DNA of 25,908 nucleotides, taken from NCBI GenBank assembly GCA_964599915.1, contig CAZRHR010000039.1:1-25908 (forward strand), written 5' to 3'. The stretch is from CAZRHR01 sp964599915. GTDB lineage: Bacteria; Bacteroidota; Bacteroidia; CAIKAF01. Shown one piece after another: positions 22,328 to 25,908 of the stretch (its first letter is position 1; each line of letters begins with the position of its first letter). The notes beneath the pieces were generated by a model that saw only the letters and a program-made list of their open reading frames with translations, did not search any database and was not told the origin of the DNA. Made by a program: the position numbers and the translations under genes.

Positions 22328-23588
22328 AGGTAGCTAATTTCTGATGAATGGCCTCCGTACAATGGTCAGCAAAACTACTTTCTGGCAGTTGGGAAGTAAA
22401 TGCATCGCAAAAGGAGGCAAGTAATAGTTTTCGAGCGGTTCGATAAGAAATTCCGCGTGCCCGTAAATAGAATAAGGCCTCTTCATCTAACTGCCCGGTG
22501 GTTGCACCATGGCTGCATTTCACGTCATCCGCATAAATCTCCAATTGCGGCTTTGTGTAGATTTTGGCGGATTCATCCAAAAGCATGCCTTGGTGGTGTT
22601 GGTAGGCATTGGTTTTCTGCGCCCCACGCGCCACAAGGATTTTACCTGAAAAAACAGATTGTCCGGAAGCACCAGCCAACGATTTAAAGGTTTGGTTGGA
22701 TTGGGTATGCAAAGCATCGTGCACCATTTCGACCCTTGCATCCATGTACTGGTTTTCGCCGGGCATGTGCAGGCCATTAAGGGTGATTTCAGCTTGTTCC
22801 CCCAAAATTTCACAATGGTAATTGGAGCGTAAAAATTTTCCTTCTAAAGCGGCGGTGTGCACCGTAAGTTTAGCATGGGCTTGTACCGAAGCATTAAGGC
22901 TTGACACCACGGCTGCTTGGGTGCCACTTTCTTCGAGACGAATAATCTCCAACGCACTGCTCTTTTCCAAGGCGATAGACCACAGTTGATTGGTAAAACC
23001 ATGTGCCACGCCATCGACTGAAGTTCTGGAAAAATGGATTTGGGCTTTTGCATTTTCACCCAGCCATACCACAATTCTGGCATTATGAAAATCTTCGGGA
23101 GCGGATTCGGCTACATCACGAATAACCAAAGGCACATCGAGCTGTACATGGTCCTCAATAACAATAACCACACCACCTTGTGCTGCGGCGAGATTGAGCA
23201 AAGTGAGCCCATCTTTGGTGTCGTGGGTCATGGAAGGCAGGCGCTCGGCTACATATTGGAGTCCCTGAGCCAAAGGCATAACGGAAACGCCTTTAGGAAA
23301 AAGCGTAGCCACGGAAGGTTGCACCCAACATCCATCTTGTAATAAGATATGGGTTCCTGACTCGCCCGGCACTTCGGTAGAGAAACCTTGAAAATCCTCT
23401 TCATCAAAGGGTTGAAAAGGAAAATGCTCCAGTACATCGGGTAGTTTGGCATAGCGCCAATCTTCATGCCGAATATCCGGTATACCTGTTGCTTTAAACT
23501 GTTCCCAAATGGCTTGATGTTGCGGTGTTTTGGGCACCACGGCCTCAAACAATTCGGCCACTCGCCCTGTCGCGTTCAGGTTTTTCAT
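22320..23588 (-). CDS. sufD: Fe-S assembly scaffold subunit SufD
   Basis: A 422-residue protein, partner of SufB and SufC in the SufBC2D scaffold. The N-terminal helical part includes IRHEDWRYAKLPDVL and the C-terminal beta-helix core ends with the conserved DVKCSHGATTGQLDEEALFYLRARGI. The histidine in CSHGA corresponds to the residue implicated in cluster assembly in E. coli SufD. Overlaps of 4 bases with sufC and 8 bases with sufS indicate a tightly coupled operon. Confidence 0.95.
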   Translation of the reverse strand: MKNLNATGRVAELFEAVVPKTPQHQAIWEQFKATGIPDIRHEDWRYAKLPDVLEHFPFQPFDEEDFQGFSTEVPGESGTHILLQDGCWVQPSVATLFPKGVSVMPLAQGLQYVAERLPSMTHDTKDGLTLLNLAAAQGGVVIVIEDHVQLDVPLVIRDVAESAPEDFHNARIVVWLGENAKAQIHFSRTSVDGVAHGFTNQLWSIALEKSSALEIIRLEESGTQAAVVSSLNASVQAHAKLTVHTAALEGKFLRSNYHCEILGEQAEITLNGLHMPGENQYMDARVEMVHDALHTQSNQTFKSLAGASGQSVFSGKILVARGAQKTNAYQHHQGMLLDESAKIYTKPQLEIYADDVKCSHGATTGQLDEEALFYLRARGISYRTARKLLLASFCDAFTSQLPESSFADHCTEAIHQKLATYA

Positions 23589-24346
23589 ACGTTTGCCTCC
23601 TCTGCCTGACGAATCCAGTCGTACCCTTTTTCTTCCAATTCCAGGGCCAGTTCTTTGGTTCCGGATTTTACAATTTTCCCTTGGTACAAGACATGCACAA
23701 AATCGGGAACGATATAATCCAAAAGACGTTGGTAGTGGGTAATCACCACAAACGCATTGTTGGCATTTCTCAAGGTATTCACACCATCGGCTACAATGCG
23801 CAGGGCGTCAATATCTAATCCCGAATCCGTTTCATCCAAAATGGCAAGGGTGGGCTCAAGAATGGCCATTTGAAAAACTTCATTTTTCTTTTTTTCACCA
23901 CCGGAAAAGCCTTCGTTTACGGCACGTCCGGCTAGTTTGGCATCCAAGTGAACCAATTGCTGTTTTTCCTTAATAAAGGCCAGCATTTCTTTGGCAGAAA
24001 AAGGTGCTAACCCTCTGGCTTCTCGGACTTCCTGAATAGAAGCTTTTAAAAAGTTCATCATGGAAACCCCGGGGATTTCCACTGGGTATTGAAAAGCGAG
24101 AAAAAGTCCTGCTGCGGCTCTTTCTTCCGGCTCCATGTCTAATAAATCTTTTCCCTGAAATTGGACGGATCCATGGGTGATGTCATATCCCTCTTTGCCG
24201 GCCAAAATGGAGGCTAAAGTAGATTTACCCGCACCATTGGGTCCCATGATGGCATGTACTTCTCCGGGCTTTACATTCAGGTTAAGGCCTTTCAGGATTT
24301 CTTTATCCTCTACGGAGGCTTTTAAATCTTTAATTTCCAGTATCAT
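23585..24346 (-). CDS. sufC: Fe-S assembly ATPase SufC
   Basis: A 253-residue ABC-type ATPase that drives conformational change of SufB-SufD. Motifs: Walker A GPNGAGKS (35-42), Q-loop in LAFQYP, signature FSGGEKKK (147-154), Walker B LAILDETDSG (167-176) and the H-loop histidine H204 in VITHYQ. The EKKKNEVFQM stretch after the signature is SufC-specific. It starts 30 bases after sufB and overlaps sufD by 4 bases. Confidence 0.98.
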   Translation of the reverse strand: MILEIKDLKASVEDKEILKGLNLNVKPGEVHAIMGPNGAGKSTLASILAGKEGYDITHGSVQFQGKDLLDMEPEERAAAGLFLAFQYPVEIPGVSMMNFLKASIQEVREARGLAPFSAKEMLAFIKEKQQLVHLDAKLAGRAVNEGFSGGEKKKNEVFQMAILEPTLAILDETDSGLDIDALRIVADGVNTLRNANNAFVVITHYQRLLDYIVPDFVHVLYQGKIVKSGTKELALELEEKGYDWIRQAEEANV

Positions 24347-24376
24347 TCGTTCCTCTTAGCGTTCAATGGTTTTCAT

Positions 24377-25825
24377 TTATCCTACAGATCCCTCAAGTGA
24401 GATTTCCAGTAATTTTTGGGCCTCTACGGCAAATTCCATGGGAAGTTGGTTCAGTACTTCTTTACAATACCCATTGACAATGAGCGCAATGGCTTTTTCC
24501 TGTGGAATACCTCTTTGACGGCAGTAAAAAAGTTGGTCTTCGGAGATTTTAGAGGTGGTGGCCTCATGCTCTACTACGGCAGTGGGATGATCCGTTTCAA
24601 TGTAGGGATAGGTATGTGCACCACATTGATCGCCAATAAGTAAAGAATCGCATTGGCTAAAGTTTCTGGCATCTTTGGCCGTTTTCGCCATTTTTACCAA
24701 TCCCCTGTAGGCATTGTTACTTTTTCCCGCGGAAATCCCTTTGCTCACAATGGTGGAGCGAGTCGATTTTCCCAAATGAATCATTTTGGTTCCGGTATCG
24801 GCTTGCTGGTGGTTACCTGTAACGGCTACGGAATAAAATTCACCAATGGAGTAGTCTCCTTTCAAAATAACCGAAGGATATTTCCATGTGATGGCGGAGC
24901 CTGTTTCTACCTGAGTCCAGGATATTTTGGCATGCGCACCGGAGCAGATGCCCCGCTTGGTCACGAAATTATAAATCCCACCCTTCCCTTCTTTATCTCC
25001 GGGATACCAGTTTTGTACCGTAGAATACTTAATCTCTGCTTTCTCCAGTGCTATCAATTCTACCACTGCCGCATGCAGTTGATTTTCGTCCCGCATTGGA
25101 GCGGTACAACCTTCAAGATAACTCACATAGGCACCTTCATCAGCAATAATAAGGGTACGTTCAAACTGTCCAGTATTGATGGCATTAATGCGGAAATACG
25201 TGGACAATTCCATGGGGCAGCGAACCCCTTTAGGAATATACACAAAAGAGCCATCGGAAAATACGGCAGCATTGAGTGCCGCGTAAAAATTGTCCTTGTA
25301 AGGCACCACGGAACCTAAATATTTTTTCACCAATTCAGGATGTTCCTGAATGGCTTCACTCATAGAACAAAAGATAACTCCGCGCTCGGCCAATTGCTCT
25401 CTAAAAGTAGTTTTCACCGAAACTGAATCCATCACCGCGTCCACCGCCACGCCGGCAAGGACTTTTTGTTCTTCTAAAGAAATCCCAAGTCTTTTGAAGG
25501 TATCCAATAATTCCGGATCCACTTCATCTAGGCTTTCGTATTTGGGTTTGGTTCTTGGGGCGGCATAATAGATAATCGACTGAAAGTCGATGGGTGGATA
25601 ATGCACATGAGCCCACTGCGGGTCTTCCATGGTTTTCCAATAGGCGAAGGCCCGAAGTCGGTAGTCCAACATCCAATCCGGCTCATTTTTTTTGGCCGAA
25701 ATAAACCTAACGATATCCTCGTTTAATCCGGGAGGCGCCGTGTCGGTTTCAATATCGGTAGACCAGCCAAACTGATAATCGGCGTTGGTTACTTTGGCTA
25801 ATAAATCATCTTGATTTTCCGGCAT
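24377..25825 (-). CDS. sufB: Fe-S assembly scaffold subunit SufB
   Basis: A 482-residue scaffold protein on which clusters are built. It contains the conserved stretches VIFCSMSEAI, GSFVYIPKGVRCPMELSTYF, EGCTAPMRDENQLHAAVVEL, VQNWYPGDKEGKGGIYNFVTKRG and SQCDSLLIGDQCGAHTYPYIE. Cysteines in the last block include the proposed sulfur-accepting position, and EHEAT follows as usual. Length and motifs are normal. The upstream sufA stop lies 18 bases before its ATG, so it continues the sufA transcript. Confidence 0.97.
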   Translation of the reverse strand: MPENQDDLLAKVTNADYQFGWSTDIETDTAPPGLNEDIVRFISAKKNEPDWMLDYRLRAFAYWKTMEDPQWAHVHYPPIDFQSIIYYAAPRTKPKYESLDEVDPELLDTFKRLGISLEEQKVLAGVAVDAVMDSVSVKTTFREQLAERGVIFCSMSEAIQEHPELVKKYLGSVVPYKDNFYAALNAAVFSDGSFVYIPKGVRCPMELSTYFRINAINTGQFERTLIIADEGAYVSYLEGCTAPMRDENQLHAAVVELIALEKAEIKYSTVQNWYPGDKEGKGGIYNFVTKRGICSGAHAKISWTQVETGSAITWKYPSVILKGDYSIGEFYSVAVTGNHQQADTGTKMIHLGKSTRSTIVSKGISAGKSNNAYRGLVKMAKTAKDARNFSQCDSLLIGDQCGAHTYPYIETDHPTAVVEHEATTSKISEDQLFYCRQRGIPQEKAIALIVNGYCKEVLNQLPMEFAVEAQKLLEISLEGSVG

Positions 25826-25843
25826 GACAGCGGGGTTAACGGG

Positions 25844-25908
25844 TTATACGGAAAAACTTTCACCACACCCACAGGTACGGCTGGCGTTGGGATTTTGAAA
25901 AGCAAAGC
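25844..25908 (-). CDS. sufA: A-type Fe-S carrier (SufA/HesB/IscA family), C-terminal end only
   Basis: Only the last 20 codons and the stop are inside the window; the 5' end lies beyond base 25908. The minus strand translates to FAFQNPNASRTCGCGESFSV and then TAA. The CGCG cysteine pair and the FxNPNAxxTCGCGxSF pattern are diagnostic of the C-terminus of A-type carriers, which bind Fe-S clusters with three cysteines. It lies 18 bases upstream of sufB in the same direction, so it is likely the first or an early gene of this suf operon. Confidence 0.9.
   Translation of the reverse strand, partial: FAFQNPNASRTCGCGESFSV

Noticed and set aside
24653..25318. A 221-codon open frame on the plus strand
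   Set aside because: It is fully antisense to the highly conserved sufB coding region and its product resembles no known protein; it follows from codon bias on the other strand.
1..25908. Search for a transferred island, defence system or prophage
   Set aside because: All recognisable genes are housekeeping or Bacteroidota core functions, with uniform composition by eye and no integrase, transposase, toxin-antitoxin pair or tRNA attachment site.

Overview
The window is a densely packed bacterial chromosome segment of moderate G+C content. The organism is almost certainly a member of the Bacteroidota. Three things point there. It carries a complete type IX secretion/gliding core cluster (porP-gldK-gldL-gldM-gldN). 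Several upstream regions contain Bacteroidota-type promoter elements (TTG or TTTG, about 20-23 bases, then TAnnTTTG). It also holds Bacteroidota-typical families: DUF4294, a GCTD...DDGSC lipoprotein, and a divergent arginase-family protein beside topA. A Flavobacteriales-like or related marine/freshwater lineage is plausible, but the sequence alone does not settle the order. I see no rRNA, tRNA, CRISPR array, insertion sequence or phage gene.

Layout, left to right. (1) 1-1514 (+): the 3' part of a CCA-adding tRNA nucleotidyltransferase and miaA, overlapping by ATGA, form a tRNA-maturation pair. They end in a long perfect hairpin shared with the convergent ferritin gene. (2) 1539-3887 (-): ferritin, RNase Z and a fasciclin-domain lipoprotein with a repetitive GRGGN/Thr tail. 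(3) 3888-4061: a divergent promoter region with two good sigma-A-type promoters. (4) 4062-6792 (+): a small lipoprotein with its own terminator, a DUF4294 secreted protein and a polytopic membrane protein resembling GT-C glycosyltransferases. (5) 6754-8468 (-): a threonine-synthase-like PLP enzyme and a MarC-family membrane protein, coupled by ATGA. The PLP gene overlaps the membrane protein gene tail to tail. (6) 8764-9912 (+): a secreted protein of unknown function and a Cupin_5/DUF985 protein, each followed by a hairpin terminator. (7) 9985-15870 (-): the T9SS motor and scaffold genes, transcribed porP-gldK-gldL-gldM-gldN, with a likely extra promoter in front of gldK. (8) 16017-19671 (-): topA followed by an arginase-family gene whose metal ligands are mostly lost. 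(9) 19766-25908 (-): a SUF iron-sulfur assembly operon, transcribed sufA(partial)-sufB-sufC-sufD-sufS-sufE-sufT(DUF59)-DUF1684. Short overlaps join several of its genes.

Functionally, the SUF genes make a complete Fe-S assembly line: SufS and SufE mobilise sulfur, SufBCD is the scaffold and ATPase, SufA is a carrier, and the DUF59 protein is a maturation factor. The gld/por genes encode the proton-driven GldLM motor, the GldK/GldN periplasmic and outer-membrane ring partners, and a PorP/SprF protein. Most of the window is core chromosomal content. I found no convincing new multi-gene system. The points most worth a second look are the degenerate arginase-family protein next to topA, the DUF1684 gene coupled to the suf operon, the repeat-tailed fasciclin lipoprotein, the terminator folded into the end of miaA, and the unusual gene starts immediately downstream of terminators.
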